A stretch of 36,334 nt of DNA from Clostridiales bacterium (GCA_019418225.1 DYCF01000046.1:1-36334), one strand, 5' to 3'. Numbered from the stretch's first letter, positions 25,301 to 32,921 are shown. Numbers and translations: made by a program. Notes: a model not told the origin generated them from the letters alone.

Positions 25301-25533
25301 TTGGTGCTAAAACAGGAACAGCACAACAGGGACAATACGAGCATTCTTGGTTTGTAGGATTTGCACCTTATGATAATCCAGAAATTGCAATTGTAACAAG
25401 TATGTATGGTGCAAATGGTTTAGGGTCTCATAACACAAAGCTTGCAAGAAGTGTATTAGAAGCATATTTTGATATAGAAACCGATAGTGAAAAAACGCAA
25501 GGTTCAAATATAGGAACACATTTAGTAGAATAA
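22342..25533 (+). CDS. Class B penicillin-binding protein, long PBP2/MrdA-like transpeptidase
   Basis: A cell-wall DD-transpeptidase crosslinking peptidoglycan outside the membrane. After a short cytosolic stretch a single membrane anchor covers about residues 14-35. The dimerisation domain follows, with VPAVRGIIYDRYGKPLATN and a GxxGVE-type segment (GQGGVESTMEQELRG). The transpeptidase active site is complete: SxxK at Ser554-Lys557 (STFK), SxN at 614-616 (SCN) and KTG at 990-992. At 1063 aa it is far longer than typical PBP2 (about 630-700). Extra, largely charged helical sequence lies between the dimer and transpeptidase domains (about 330-485) and between SxN and KTG (about 680-890). Long forms occur in Lachnospiraceae. 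PBP2-like rather than PBP3-like is a tentative call. Confidence 0.92.
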   Translation: MGRNKLNSNKKNFISDRLILLAGIFVCMYIVLILKFYKLQIIDHESYEEDLRASVERTVEVPAVRGIIYDRYGKPLATNKPIYVLKVDAQVDMKKDTLNEILLSVANLLEANNDTYIDNVPITKTEPFTFTGDESTKRSFITNYLPYDDQEHKEILYGYSAEQLMDYMRNDVFAISKTISNEDARKIIAMRLEMYQTAYQKYKKITIAENISSETLAAIEENKEKYPSIMAEVESQRYYVYGKEFGNVLGYTRKITASQYETMKEQGYDQDDVIGQGGVESTMEQELRGEKGKKVIEVDNMGREVFTLEEADNKDGNDVYLTIDADLQLAAYNAIEQQLSAAIVQRLRGQGRGVMPLTGREVIVSMVDNNQLVLSDMQKAPQEQMQKQLYDKVNADYEKTLAALEIAEKNLPDEEKTKLTLKQHFSNMINAEDSTITNRELLLALSEQGSLQLSDTLVQQIWSGSYPSLESILIQEYEAGRLKPDQAAIAPYSGSAVVVDVNTGETLAVVGYPSYDSNQMTQNFNRYYTMFHDGVDSRDMLWNRATRTTMAPGSTFKMISAIAGLEEGVITKDTIINDTGVYTRAGQPYPKCWIFTNSGYGHGAVDVEHALEVSCNYFFFDVAYRLGLKYGMPYGGIDALTKYVEMFGLDKKTNIELEEESPNVSTPGNLVQTYTSRALNNLRRLDENGKKSLYEDVVTYVETGFYPYSNTKSGDTEAKIDYLVQYDLKKSLDTELSKVLGSDLSNIYNRLLGDVEESLKDTITPQVKEVVDNVLADTSDQSLKLKTKNEISDILLGVVSENTHRAILKTVKKMPQQLVSEAYLTAYENALSNLTADEQSLKPELESRIAAIKAGNFDAYNLIADKIETRIFNVYLNNYFENIQMEWTTAITIRTAIGQGNNAYTPIQVARYIAGLANGKEVYDLSVIAGIYDNKDSQLYEENPPKVYNELNIADSTLDSVYKGMKRVVDDTSGTASSVFADFPIDIGAKTGTAQQGQYEHSWFVGFAPYDNPEIAIVTSMYGANGLGSHNTKLARSVLEAYFDIETDSEKTQGSNIGTHLVE

Positions 25534-25542
25534 AGAATGAAA

Positions 25543-25590
25543 AGAATACCTTATATTTAATGAATGAATTCGTTAAATATAAGGTATTCT
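25543..25590 (+). terminator. Long perfect hairpin between the PBP and the sulfite/nitrite reductase
   Basis: An 18-bp perfect stem (25543-25560 with 25573-25590) around a 12-base loop. No proper T-run follows on the plus strand, so termination may be partial. The next gene has no visible promoter and starts 32 bases later. Confidence 0.6.
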
Positions 25591-25622
25591 ATTTATGAGA
25601 AAAAAATATTAGGAGGCATATA

Positions 25623-27170
25623 ATGGAAGGGTTAAAAGAAAGGCTTTTGGCGGAAATTCCAGGTTTTAAAGAAGCAGGGGAAAAGTTCTTAAATGGTGAG
25701 TTGTCTAAGATGGACTTTAAAAAGCTCTCAGGTGGCTTCGGTGTTTATGCACATAGGGACAAAAAGAACTTTATGATTCGATTAAGAATTTTGTCTGGTG
25801 TCCTCTCTAAAGAACAGTTAGGCATTGTGAATGATATGGTTAAGAGACACGGCATTGATCATATACATCTTACAACGAGACAAGCTATACAATTTCATGG
25901 TATTAGTATGGATACAGTCTGTGAAGTTATGAAGGAGGGGATTGAAAAAAATATTTATACACGAGGTGCAGGTGGGAACTATCCTCGAAATGTGGCGATG
26001 TCTCCGCTTTCAGGATTAGAAGAAGAAGCTTTTGATGTAGTGCCTTATGCTATGGCGGCCAATGCATATTTCTTACAACGCATAACAACATATAAATTAC
26101 CACGTAAGTTAAAAGTTTCTTATTCAAATAATGAAAAGGATGGTTCACATATTACTGTACAAGATTTAGGCTTCTTGGCAGTTAATCAAGATGGTGAAAA
26201 GTATTTTAGAGTTTACTTAGGTGGAGGACTTGGAAGAGACCCTCGAACATCTGTAAGCTTAGACAAACTTATTAAAGCTGAAGACACGCTTTATGTCCTT
26301 GAAGCAATGGTACAGTTCTTTATAGCCCACGGTGATTATGAGAATCATAGTAAGGCAAGGGTACGTTATATTTTAGAACGTATGGGAGAAGAAGAGTTTA
26401 AGAAAACATTTATGAGCTTTTTAGAAGAAGCTTACAAGATTGAAGGACTAAAACTTAATGTAGAAGCACCAGTTTATACTAAACAGGGTGAAAAAATAGA
26501 AGATGGCTATGATGGCGTGATTCCTCAAAAACAAGAAGGACTTTACAGTTATTATTTCCATCCTATTGGTGGTCAATTGAAGACAGATATTATCGATAAG
26601 ATATTAGAGCTTATTAATCCAATGGAAGATGTGCATATTCGTTTATCAATGTCAGAAGGATTATATATTGTAAATCTTACAGGTAGTGAGGCAAAACAGG
26701 TATATGAAGCATTAAATGCGTATAATGCCAAAAATCGTTTGGAATGTAGCAGTTCTTGTATTGGGGTACCAATCTGTCAGATGGGTCTTCTTAATAGTCA
26801 GGCAACCCTTAATAATATTGTGGAGAAATTTCATAAAGAAGGATATAGCAAAGATGTACTACCTAGTATTCATATTTCGGGATGCCAAAACTCTTGCGGC
26901 GTACATCAAATAGGACGCATTGGTTTTATGGGAAGAATGAAACGTGTAGATGGTAAGATGTGTAATGTTTTTGAACTATTTTTAGACGGTGTATGTAAAA
27001 TTGGTGAAACTAAGTTAGGAAAAAGTTATGGCGATATTCCTGAAGAGGCGGTACCAGAATTTTTATTTGAACTTGCAAAACAAGTAGAAGTAAGCGGTTT
27101 AAATTATAAAGAATTTATCCATAAACAAGCAGAAGAGGTAGAAGCATTAGTAGAAAAATATAGAGTATGA
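25623..27170 (+). CDS. Ferredoxin-type nitrite/sulfite reductase (siroheme, [4Fe-4S])
   Basis: The enzyme transfers six electrons to nitrite or sulfite, giving ammonia or sulfide. At 515 aa it contains the two ferredoxin-like half domains and two NiR/SiR domains of the single-chain family. The siroheme/cluster cysteines are in place: Cys379-x5-Cys385 (CIGVPIC) and Cys421-x3-Cys425 (GCQNSCG). The first half has HLTTRQAIQFH and RGAGGNYPRNV, typical of siroheme-contacting arginine-rich stretches. Substrate choice cannot be decided from the sequence. No electron donor or siroheme synthesis gene is adjacent. TTAGGAGG precedes the ATG. Confidence 0.92.
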   Translation: MEGLKERLLAEIPGFKEAGEKFLNGELSKMDFKKLSGGFGVYAHRDKKNFMIRLRILSGVLSKEQLGIVNDMVKRHGIDHIHLTTRQAIQFHGISMDTVCEVMKEGIEKNIYTRGAGGNYPRNVAMSPLSGLEEEAFDVVPYAMAANAYFLQRITTYKLPRKLKVSYSNNEKDGSHITVQDLGFLAVNQDGEKYFRVYLGGGLGRDPRTSVSLDKLIKAEDTLYVLEAMVQFFIAHGDYENHSKARVRYILERMGEEEFKKTFMSFLEEAYKIEGLKLNVEAPVYTKQGEKIEDGYDGVIPQKQEGLYSYYFHPIGGQLKTDIIDKILELINPMEDVHIRLSMSEGLYIVNLTGSEAKQVYEALNAYNAKNRLECSSSCIGVPICQMGLLNSQATLNNIVEKFHKEGYSKDVLPSIHISGCQNSCGVHQIGRIGFMGRMKRVDGKMCNVFELFLDGVCKIGETKLGKSYGDIPEEAVPEFLFELAKQVEVSGLNYKEFIHKQAEEVEALVEKYRV

Positions 27171-27175
27171 TTATG

Positions 27176-27206
27176 AAAAGTGAGCCTTAGATGGACTCAC
27201 TTTTTT
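27176..27206 (+). terminator. Intrinsic terminator of the nitrite/sulfite reductase gene
   Basis: AAAAGTGAG pairs with CTCACTTTT, with a T-run of six or more. Confidence 0.8.
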
Positions 27207-27253
27207 ATTTGTCAAAAAGGAAAAGAAATAAAATTAAAACATGACTAAATTGT

Positions 27254-27282
27254 TTGACAACTAAAAAATATGGTGCTAATCT
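27254..27282 (+). promoter_or_regulatory. Promoter of the acyl-CoA-synthetase-like gene
   Basis: A consensus TTGACA (27254-27259), 17-bp spacer, and TAATCT (27277-27282) extended by TGC. Confidence 0.65.
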
Positions 27283-27329
27283 TGAAATGAGATTTAATAG
27301 AGAAAGAGATTATTAAAGGGGGAAATAGA

Positions 27330-28856
27330 GTGCTTTGTATTGGTAGTTTTTTTGATGAAGTATGTGAAAAATATAGAGAAAGAGATTGTATTTATTTTCC
27401 TAGTACAGGAGAGCACTATACATATGGGCAGTTTCATGAATATGTAACGAAATTATCAAAAGGTCTTATTGCAATGGGGCTTACACGCAATGACCATATT
27501 GCTATTAAATCTGCAAATACACCAGAATGGATTGCCTTAGAGATGGCGGCAACTAAAATAGGAATTGTACTGGTAATTTTAAATGCAAATTTAACAGTAC
27601 AAGAATTAGCATATGCTATAGATTTTGCGGATGTAAAATATTTATTTACAGATAAGCGTGTAGAAGATTTTAAATGTATTGTATTTGAAGATGACTTAGC
27701 ACAGCTTCTTGAAAGAGGAAAAACAATCAGTGATGAAACAGTACGCGCATGGCAAAATGAGGTAAAAGAGTCTGATGTGGCTTTTATCCAATTTTCTTCA
27801 GGTACAACAAGTAATCCTAAAGCGATTTTAAGCCCACATTCATTAATCGTATGGAATACGAGACGTTTTGCAGAGGTATTACCATATAATGCGGATGATA
27901 ACTTACTATTATGTGTACCACTTGCACATGCATTGGGCAGTAGTTTAACTGTACTTCCAGTGTTTCATTATGGTGCAAAAATGACGATTATTGAAGGATT
28001 TGAGGTAACAAAGGTGCTTCAAACAATAGAAGAGTATAGATGTACCATATTCCATGCAGTGCCAACAATGTTTATGTATCTTTTAAAACGTTATAAATGC
28101 TATGATATAAGTTGCTTGAGAGCAGCACTTATTGCAGGTTCCATTGTTTCTAAAGAAGTGATGGAAAGTATTCGTGATGATTTAGATATTCCTGAAATTG
28201 TACAGATGTATGGTCAAACAGAGGTTCTAGCCATTACAGTATCCACAATTCATGATACGATGGAGAAACGTATGACAACAGCAGGAAAGGCTATGCCAGG
28301 TATTGAAGCCAAAATCGTAGATCCAGCAACTAACTTAGAGGTACCACGTGGGGTAGAAGGTGAGCTTGTATTTCGTGAACCTTATCCTTTCTTAGGTTAT
28401 CTCAATAATGAAAAAGCGACAAGAGAGACAATACAAGAAGATGGATGGATTCATTCAGGAGATTATGCCGTACAGGATGAAGAAGGTTATTTTAGCATTC
28501 ATGCCAGATTAAAAGAACTCATTATACGTGCAGGTGAAAATATTGCACCGAATGAAATTGAAAGTGTATTATTACAATTTCCACTTGTTAATGAAGTCGC
28601 AGTCATTGGGGTGCCAGATAAATTTAAAGGTGAAGAGATTGCAGCTTTTATTGTAGTCAAGGAACCTATTAGCAAAGTTGAACTGAAAAAATTCTTAATG
28701 CGTTTCTTAGCTAAACACAAGGTACCACGTTATATTTATTTTGTGGATGAGTTACCTAAAACAGGAAGTGGTAAAATTAGAAAGTTTGAACTTAAAAATA
28801 TTTATCAAAGAGAATATGCTAAAGCGCCAAAGCAACAAGAAGAGGTGGCAGAATAA
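27330..28856 (+). CDS. AMP-dependent synthetase/ligase, acyl-CoA synthetase-like (ANL superfamily)
   Basis: The enzyme should activate a carboxylic acid with ATP to an acyl-adenylate and pass it to CoA. At 508 aa it shows all ANL motifs: the phosphate-binding loop FSSGTTSNPKA (155-165), YGQTE, GWIHSGDYAVQDEEGYF with the hinge Asp, RLKELIIRAGENI, and the catalytic Lys482 in PKTGSGKIRK. The GTG start is supported by AAAGGGGG 8 bases upstream, since no better ATG precedes the conserved region. The substrate (fatty, branched or aromatic acid) cannot be told. Its own promoter and terminator make it a single-gene unit. Confidence 0.88.
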   Translation: MLCIGSFFDEVCEKYRERDCIYFPSTGEHYTYGQFHEYVTKLSKGLIAMGLTRNDHIAIKSANTPEWIALEMAATKIGIVLVILNANLTVQELAYAIDFADVKYLFTDKRVEDFKCIVFEDDLAQLLERGKTISDETVRAWQNEVKESDVAFIQFSSGTTSNPKAILSPHSLIVWNTRRFAEVLPYNADDNLLLCVPLAHALGSSLTVLPVFHYGAKMTIIEGFEVTKVLQTIEEYRCTIFHAVPTMFMYLLKRYKCYDISCLRAALIAGSIVSKEVMESIRDDLDIPEIVQMYGQTEVLAITVSTIHDTMEKRMTTAGKAMPGIEAKIVDPATNLEVPRGVEGELVFREPYPFLGYLNNEKATRETIQEDGWIHSGDYAVQDEEGYFSIHARLKELIIRAGENIAPNEIESVLLQFPLVNEVAVIGVPDKFKGEEIAAFIVVKEPISKVELKKFLMRFLAKHKVPRYIYFVDELPKTGSGKIRKFELKNIYQREYAKAPKQQEEVAE

Positions 28857-28876
28857 AGTAGGTCATTTTAAAATTT

Positions 28877-28901
28877 AAAGGATACGCACGTATCCTTTTT
28901 T
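28877..28901 (+). terminator. Intrinsic terminator of the acyl-CoA-synthetase-like gene
   Basis: AAAGGATACG and CGTATCCTTT are self-complementary around a tiny loop, followed by T's. Confidence 0.8.
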
Positions 28902-28928
28902 AGTTACTTTGTTTTTGCACATGAAGCC

Positions 28929-28957
28929 TTTACAAAAGAAGTATAAGCTTATAGGAT
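28929..28957 (+). promoter_or_regulatory. Candidate promoter of the YybS-like gene
   Basis: TTTACA (28929-28934), 17-bp spacer, TAGGAT (28952-28957). Only moderate resemblance. Confidence 0.4.
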
Positions 28958-28979
28958 AAAGTAGAAAAGGTGAGATGTG

Positions 28980-29918
28980 ATGGAAACAGAGAAATTAACA
29001 CGGTCAGCAATTTTGTCAGCAATGCTTATTATATTGAGCATTATTTTTATAGGGACAGGCATTGGTGGACAAATTTATTTGGATTTCATTGTACCCATTG
29101 TTATTGTAATCATTTATTTGCAGTGTGGTATTAAATGGGCAATGCTAGCAAGTATTAATACCTTATTGGTTGTGGCATTGGGATTAGGACGCATCACATC
29201 AAGTGTGTGGATGATTCAAAGTGTCATGCTAGGACTTTTGGCGGGATATTTAATAAGGCGTGAGGCACAGGTAATGGATGATCTCTTATTAGCGTCTATT
29301 GCAGGATGTGTCATTATGTTATTTATGGATTATTTCCTTAGAATCTTAACGGGCGTCAGTCTTTTAGATTCTGTAGATTTTTTAGGGTTTACGGGATATA
29401 AAGAATTAGAAGAAGTTGTTTATTATTTGGGGATTGCATCGGTACCTATTGGCACAATGGTTATTGTTTATGTATGTAGCCTAATGGTTGCTAAACGTTT
29501 AGGAATGCTAGATGAGCAAACTAAAAATAAGCACAAAGTGATTAGAAATTTTTTTAAGTATAGACCTTATATGTACTGTTCAAGAAAATATGTTTTAATA
29601 GGTGTACTTTATCTGATAGCAGTATCGGTGATGCCTATGAGTCAAATAGCTTATGTCAAGGCTTTTCTTATTAGTACCAAATATATCTTGTTATACTTTA
29701 TTGTGGCGGACTGTTGGGGCATTGTAAGTCAGTGGTGCTATATTAAGACGCGTTCTTCTCTCATCACTAATGGCGTATTAATTATGACGCTTTTTGCCAT
29801 GATTCATGCATTTAAATGGACCTTGTATGCACTCCTAGGGCTTGGCATTGTCATGGATTATGATGTGAAAATTAGAGAAAAGCAAACAAAAGCTTTAAAT
29901 TACTTCATAAAAAGTTAA
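28980..29918 (+). CDS. Polytopic membrane protein, possibly YybS/DUF2232 family
   Basis: A hydrophobic protein of about 312 aa with some eight membrane segments. The N-terminal part (about 8-95), a run of short helices with GTGIGGQIYLDFIVPIV and GLLAGYLIRRE, resembles the ECF-S-component-like fold of DUF2232/YybS proteins. The basic loop near 180-200 should be cytosolic. Function is unknown; in Bacillus yybS sits by ribosomal and DHH-phosphodiesterase genes, which are not here. The ATG at 28980 is chosen over the adjoining GTG because AAGGTGAG is better spaced to it. A terminator separates it from the convergent oxidoreductase. Confidence 0.65.
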   Translation: METEKLTRSAILSAMLIILSIIFIGTGIGGQIYLDFIVPIVIVIIYLQCGIKWAMLASINTLLVVALGLGRITSSVWMIQSVMLGLLAGYLIRREAQVMDDLLLASIAGCVIMLFMDYFLRILTGVSLLDSVDFLGFTGYKELEEVVYYLGIASVPIGTMVIVYVCSLMVAKRLGMLDEQTKNKHKVIRNFFKYRPYMYCSRKYVLIGVLYLIAVSVMPMSQIAYVKAFLISTKYILLYFIVADCWGIVSQWCYIKTRSSLITNGVLIMTLFAMIHAFKWTLYALLGLGIVMDYDVKIREKQTKALNYFIKS

Positions 29919-29930
29919 TAGTCATTTTTA

Positions 29931-29975
29931 AAAAGAAATGTCATGAAACTATAAACGTTTTCATGACATTTCTTT
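29931..29975. terminator. Bidirectional terminator between the YybS-like and molybdopterin oxidoreductase genes
   Basis: AAAAGAAATGTCATGAAA and TTTCATGACATTTCTTTT form a perfect 18-bp stem with a 9-base loop, flanked by A and T tracts. It touches the stop codon of the minus-strand gene. Confidence 0.9.
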
Positions 29976-31907
29976 TTACTTAATATCTACAAAAGTTTCG
30001 TGATAAACAACTTGTCCGCCTAGGTCAGATTCGTGAGAAAGTGTAAGGCTATTTGGATTACCGTGTTTGCGCCACCAGCCCACATGCATCATGACGAGGT
30101 CATCTTGAATTGTATCATCAATGATAAAATACACATCGATTTGTCCGTATTCTGAGGCAAGTACAGCAATTTGGTCAGTTTTTAGTTGATAGAGAGAAGC
30201 AGTTTTAGGGCTAATATAAGCTTTAGCGATACCTGATTCATCCATCATATGCTGACTAAACAATGTATCTTTACTATGGGTGGTTAGAAGACGTAGCCCT
30301 TTCTTCATTTGAGGTGATGTATAGCACGCGGGTGTATATATTTCAAATTTATGAGAGGGCGTGTCGAATATTTGATTTTCCCAGGCAATATTTTTATGAC
30401 ATGTAAAATAATGCGTTTTTAAATAGTCTAATGAAATATTAGGTTCAATAACCTTAAGAGGTGCTAATACTTGCTTTAAATAATCTGATTTAGAAACCTG
30501 AGGATATGCAGGTAGGCACATTTTATCAGCTAAAGCTGCAAAGAAAGCATATTCATCCATAAGGGGATGAAGTGGCGAGACAGCTTTTTCGTTATAGGTC
30601 AAATAAGGATTTGTCATCGAACTATAAAGAAGGTCTTCGCTTTCAAGAGAAGTTGTTGCCGGAATGATTAAATCACAGGCATTGGCAGTATCGGTCATAA
30701 ACTGTTCAAAACAAACTTTAAATTCAATGGTATCAAATGCAGCTTTAAGGGTATTCAGCTGAGGTAATTGATTAAGTAAATTGCTTTTTACAATAACAGC
30801 CATTTTAATGGGTATGCTATCGTCTGAAGTATTTTGCATAATAAAGTTACTAAGATCACTGACATAGACATAGCGATTTATACCATAAGTTTCACTATGA
30901 TATGGATCTGTGTTTAAAAGTTTAGGGTATACTTTATTGGCATAGTTAATACCCCCTCCGCTAAAACCAATTTGTCCTGTAATTGCACCTAAAGCGTCAA
31001 TTAGGCGAATAGTTGCCCCACCATTGTAGTATTTTTGAAGACCATAACCTAATAAAATAGTTGTATATTTTTGGGTATAGAGTGCAACTAAAGTAGTAAG
31101 TGTATCTTTGCTAAGGCCGCAATCAGCAAGAAGCTGTTCAAGGCTTAGGCTTTCTACATAAGTTTTATAAGCAGTAAAACCATTCACATATTTTGCAATA
31201 TAAGTAGTATCATATAGGTTATTTTCAATAATCATTTTCCCCATAGCAAGTGCCAGGGCATAGTCTCCATTAGGCTTTATTTGAATATAGTAGTCCGCTA
31301 GTTGTGCTGTCTGCGTATAGATTGGATCAATGACAATAATAGGAATACCTTGTTTTTTTGCTTTTCTAAGCATTTGCATCGTATGAATGGTAGTTGAAGC
31401 AGGATTCTTTCCCCAAACGAAGATGGCTTTACTATTTAGCATATCTTCTAAGGCATGACTTTTGCTATCTCCAAAATCAGCTTTTTGAGCAGCAATGCCT
31501 GCACTCCAGCAAGGCCCCCCTTTTTGTTTTGTGGCACCGCCATAAAAGTTAAAGAATAAGTCACCAATGCTTTTTAAAAGAGAACCATTACCGTATTGTT
31601 CATAATAAAGAACACTTTGGCTGCCATAGGTATTTTTATAATGGCTTAGCTTATTTGCCATTAGTTCAAGTGCTTCTTCAAAAGAAATTTCTTGCCAAGA
31701 TTCCCCCACTTTTAGGCGTGGTTTGGTAAGGCGATTAGGATGGGTTAAGCGGTCTAAATGCGCAAGCCCTTTTTTGCAAATAAATCCTTTGGTATAAGGG
31801 TGTAGAGGGTCGCCCTCTATTTTTATAACTTTATTTTTTTCGACATATACATTAAACTTGCAACAATCAAAGCAATCTAATGTACATCCGTGACTGATTT
31901 TTTTCAT
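29976..31907 (-). CDS. Molybdopterin (bis-PGD) oxidoreductase catalytic subunit, stand-alone
   Basis: This 643-aa protein belongs to the DMSO-reductase family, binding Mo or W with two pyranopterins. The N-terminal [4Fe-4S] motif is Cys8-x3-Cys12-x3-Cys16 with Cys44 in GFICKKG; an extra Cys15 lies beside Cys16. Cys133 in GGPCWSAG is the likely metal ligand. The C-terminal molydop_binding domain (about 530-643) is present. There is no twin-arginine signal, so it is cytoplasmic. No iron-sulfur or membrane partner subunit and no cofactor genes are adjacent. Substrate unknown; such lone short members are common in clostridia. AAGGAG precedes the ATG, with a possible minus-strand -10 TATAAT at 31948-31953. 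Confidence 0.88.
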   Translation of the reverse strand: MKKISHGCTLDCFDCCKFNVYVEKNKVIKIEGDPLHPYTKGFICKKGLAHLDRLTHPNRLTKPRLKVGESWQEISFEEALELMANKLSHYKNTYGSQSVLYYEQYGNGSLLKSIGDLFFNFYGGATKQKGGPCWSAGIAAQKADFGDSKSHALEDMLNSKAIFVWGKNPASTTIHTMQMLRKAKKQGIPIIVIDPIYTQTAQLADYYIQIKPNGDYALALAMGKMIIENNLYDTTYIAKYVNGFTAYKTYVESLSLEQLLADCGLSKDTLTTLVALYTQKYTTILLGYGLQKYYNGGATIRLIDALGAITGQIGFSGGGINYANKVYPKLLNTDPYHSETYGINRYVYVSDLSNFIMQNTSDDSIPIKMAVIVKSNLLNQLPQLNTLKAAFDTIEFKVCFEQFMTDTANACDLIIPATTSLESEDLLYSSMTNPYLTYNEKAVSPLHPLMDEYAFFAALADKMCLPAYPQVSKSDYLKQVLAPLKVIEPNISLDYLKTHYFTCHKNIAWENQIFDTPSHKFEIYTPACYTSPQMKKGLRLLTTHSKDTLFSQHMMDESGIAKAYISPKTASLYQLKTDQIAVLASEYGQIDVYFIIDDTIQDDLVMMHVGWWRKHGNPNSLTLSHESDLGGQVVYHETFVDIK

Positions 31908-31985
31908 AAGACTCCTTTATTCATGTAAGATAGTAAATATGTATTTTATTATATAATAGATTAGATAAAGAGAAAATATAATGTT

Positions 31986-32015
31986 TTGACAAGACATTTA
32001 TAGTGTCTATATAAT
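31986..32015 (+). promoter_or_regulatory. Consensus promoter with a dyad, reading through repeat copy B to the site-2 protease
   Basis: TTGACA (31986-31991) and TATAAT (32010-32015) with an 18-bp spacer. The spacer carries AGACA (31992-31996) and TGTCT (32004-32008), a dyad that could be an operator. The leader to the protease is about 215 bases and includes repeat copy B. Confidence 0.65.
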
Positions 32016-32038
32016 AAAATGATAAGATATAAAAAATG

Positions 32039-32213
32039 ATAGAGAAACATACTATAAAATTAAAATCTATAGCGAGACAAAATAGCTATAGGATTTATAT
32101 AGATTTCACATTTATAAAATTTAGTTATTCATACTTTTTAGTCATGTGAAATCATTGGGAGAAAACAATTTACGTACATGTATATTTCAAGTTTTTAGTT
32201 GGTTTCTCTATAG
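32039..32213 (+). repeat. Dispersed structured repeat, copy B, in the leader of the site-2 protease gene
   Basis: Bases 32112-32212 match 1-101 of the window with 7 mismatches. Here the unit is complete. Stem 1 is GATTTCACAT (32102-32111) with ATGTGAAATC (32144-32153), a perfect 10-bp pair. Stem 2 pairs GAGAAAACAA with TTGGTTTCTC around a loop with CGTACATGTA. ATAGAGAAAC at 32040-32048 and GTTTCTCTAT at 32202-32211 may be outer inverted ends, and CTATAGC/GCTATAG at 32067-32091 is a further hairpin. Together with the promoter this accounts for the 332-bp gap 31908-32239. Confidence 0.75.
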
Positions 32214-32239
32214 TATAAGTAAAATAGAGAGGATATAGC

Positions 32240-32884
32240 ATGAGTGATTTATTTGAACAATTAATTTATACAGTACCAGCGGTACTAATTGCGATTTGCT
32301 TGCATGAGTATGCACATGGCTTTGTATCTCATTTATGTGGAGACCCAACGCCTAAAGCAAGAGGAAGGTTGTCGTTAAACCCACTGCATCATTTAGATCC
32401 TGTGGGCACACTTTGTCTGATTTTTTTCCATTTTGGTTGGGCAAAACCGGTCATGGTAAATCCAAACTACTATAAAAATAAAAAGTTAGGAATGGTACTC
32501 GTAGCATTGGCTGGGCCGCTAACTAACTTTGTTATTGCATTTTTAAGTATGTTTGGCATGGGTGTGATTTTAAAAACAACAGGGGGATATGCAGATGACT
32601 TTGTGGTTAATTTATTTACATTTTTAAACTACTTAGCAATTATTAATATTGGTCTTGGAAGTTTTAATTTAATTCCATTCCCACCTCTTGATGGCTCTAA
32701 AATTGTAGGTGCACTTTTACCAACAGACAAGTATTTTGCTTTTATGCGCTATGAGCGTTATGGTCAAGGCATTTTAATGCTTTTACTTATCACAAATATA
32801 TTAGATAAACCACTAGATTTATTACATAGTGGCATAACAAATGGGATTTGGCATAGTGTGGCTATGATTTTAGGATTATCATAA
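32240..32884 (+). CDS. Site-2 protease family membrane protein (M50 metallopeptidase)
   Basis: A 214-aa membrane protein with about five hydrophobic segments. The zinc motif HEYAH (22-26) lies in the first helix, and the third ligand is Asp151 in NLIPFPPLDGSK. DPTPKARGRLSLNPLHHLDPVG between them is typical of the short YwhC/YdgP-like group without PDZ domain. Site-2 proteases cut substrates within the membrane; the substrate here is unknown. AGAGAGGA is a modest ribosome site. It sits between repeat copy B and the riboflavin promoter, with no sign that it works with either. Confidence 0.9.
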   Translation: MSDLFEQLIYTVPAVLIAICLHEYAHGFVSHLCGDPTPKARGRLSLNPLHHLDPVGTLCLIFFHFGWAKPVMVNPNYYKNKKLGMVLVALAGPLTNFVIAFLSMFGMGVILKTTGGYADDFVVNLFTFLNYLAIINIGLGSFNLIPFPPLDGSKIVGALLPTDKYFAFMRYERYGQGILMLLLITNILDKPLDLLHSGITNGIWHSVAMILGLS

Positions 32885-32892
32885 AAAATATA

Positions 32893-32921
32893 TTGACACA
32901 CTAAATTGAAGTGAGTATACT
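32893..32921 (+). promoter_or_regulatory. Promoter of the riboflavin operon
   Basis: TTGACA (32893-32898), 17-bp spacer, TATACT (32916-32921), just upstream of the FMN riboswitch. Confidence 0.8.

Noticed and set aside
23824..25519. Minus-strand ORFs opposite the penicillin-binding protein
   Set aside because: Shadow frames; the plus-strand protein is complete with all three transpeptidase motifs.
26716..26913. 65-codon plus-strand ORF within the nitrite/sulfite reductase
   Set aside because: Out of frame over the cluster-binding cysteines of the real gene.
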